Positions 5,342-5,528 of a stretch of DNA of 5,528 nucleotides are shown one piece after another; position 1 is the stretch's first letter, and each line of letters starts with the position of its first letter. A program made the position numbers and the translations under genes. The notes beneath the pieces were generated by a model. It did not search any database. It had not been told where the DNA came from and worked only from the letters and a program-made list of their open reading frames with translations. Source of the stretch: UBA12014 sp029248335 (lineage in GTDB: Bacteria; Planctomycetota; Phycisphaerae; Phycisphaerales; SM1A02); the NCBI GenBank assembly GCA_029248335.1, contig JAQWJM010000113.1:1-5528 (forward strand), in the 5' to 3' direction.

Positions 5342-5528
5342 GCCGATGGCGAGGGCGGCGAGTCCGCCGAGTCCGGGCACCGCGGTCGAGCCGGCGGTCT
5401 GGCCGGCCGCGATGGTGGAGCCGGCGTCGTCCCAGCCCCATCCGGTGATCGTGATGTAGGAATTCGTGGTGCCATCCGCGTAGGCGTCGAAGGACAGCCA
5501 GCCGTAGTTGCCCTCGTAGCCGTCGGAG
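5297..5528 (-). CDS. PEP-CTERM-like exported protein, C-terminal part (5' end outside window)
   Basis: Read on the - strand from 5527 there are 76 codons and a TGA at 5297-5299. The frame lacks an internal start codon because the gene begins beyond the window. It contains Y-G-W-L-S-F-D (8-14) and I-T-G-W-G-W-D-D-A-G-S-T-I-A-A-G-Q-T (27-44), which resembles the beta-strand segment that often precedes the sorting signal in planctomycete PEP-CTERM proteins (Y-G-W-I ... A-Y-E-T ... I-x-A-G). The tail from about residue 48 is T-A-V-P-G-L, a hydrophobic stretch rich in Gly, Ala and Leu, then R-G-R-R-Q-R. The product is expected to be exported and processed at the envelope. Its 3' end is duplicated at 4412-4542. 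The function of the main domain cannot be judged from this piece. Confidence 0.8.
   Translation of the reverse strand, partial: SDGYEGNYGWLSFDAYADGTTNSYITITGWGWDDAGSTIAAGQTAGSTAVPGLGGLAALAIGAGGLRGRRQRATAS

Noticed and set aside
4891..5475. 194-codon - strand frame spanning the right repeat and the membrane gene start
   Set aside because: It is out of frame with both the PEP-CTERM-like tail and the membrane protein and crosses a strong terminator hairpin.
1..5528. CRISPR array, transposase, integrase, toxin-antitoxin pair or rRNA
   Set aside because: No regularly spaced repeats, no frames with such domains and no rRNA-like sequence were seen; the direct repeats found are only two and flank a gene.

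Overview
The window is GC-rich (roughly two-thirds G+C by eye) and bacterial. A large secreted arylsulfatase, a second sulfate-handling enzyme and two proteins ending in PEP-CTERM-like sorting tails (V-P-G-x, short hydrophobic stretch, Arg cluster) suggest a marine planctomycete, most likely Phycisphaerae. This is inferred from protein style; there is no rRNA or marker gene to prove it.

Layout from left to right: (1) the C-terminal 166 codons of a cytoplasmic PAPS-dependent sulfotransferase on the + strand, entering from outside the window; (2) a strong bidirectional terminator; (3) a complete 785-residue secreted arylsulfatase on the - strand, convergent with the sulfotransferase; (4) a 400-bp divergent intergenic region with a plausible sulfatase promoter overlapped by a perfect short palindrome, then a cluster of nested inverted repeats that could be a structured leader RNA; (5) a complete 262-residue exported protein with a PEP-CTERM-like tail on the + strand and its own T-tract terminator; (6) about 280 bp without a recognisable gene; (7) a 222-codon five-helix membrane protein gene on the - strand; (8) the last 76 codons of another PEP-CTERM-like protein on the - strand, leaving the window at its right end.

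The sulfotransferase and sulfatase catalyse opposite chemistry (adding and removing sulfate), in different compartments and from convergent genes, so they need not form one pathway. The two PEP-CTERM-like proteins are probably exported and anchored or processed at the cell surface by an exosortase-type system encoded elsewhere.

The most unusual feature is a duplicated gene end. The last ~45 bp of the right-hand PEP-CTERM-like gene, its 3' untranslated stretch and its terminator hairpin (5233-5341) reappear at 4412-4542, with a 69-bp core identical at 63 positions by hand count. The two copies are direct repeats that flank the membrane protein gene, whose reading frame runs out of frame through the left copy and takes its last ~33 residues from it. 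The module looks like a cassette inserted at, or left behind by recombination at, a PEP-CTERM gene 3' end. Second in interest is the putative structured RNA at 3172-3320 upstream of the first PEP-CTERM-like gene.
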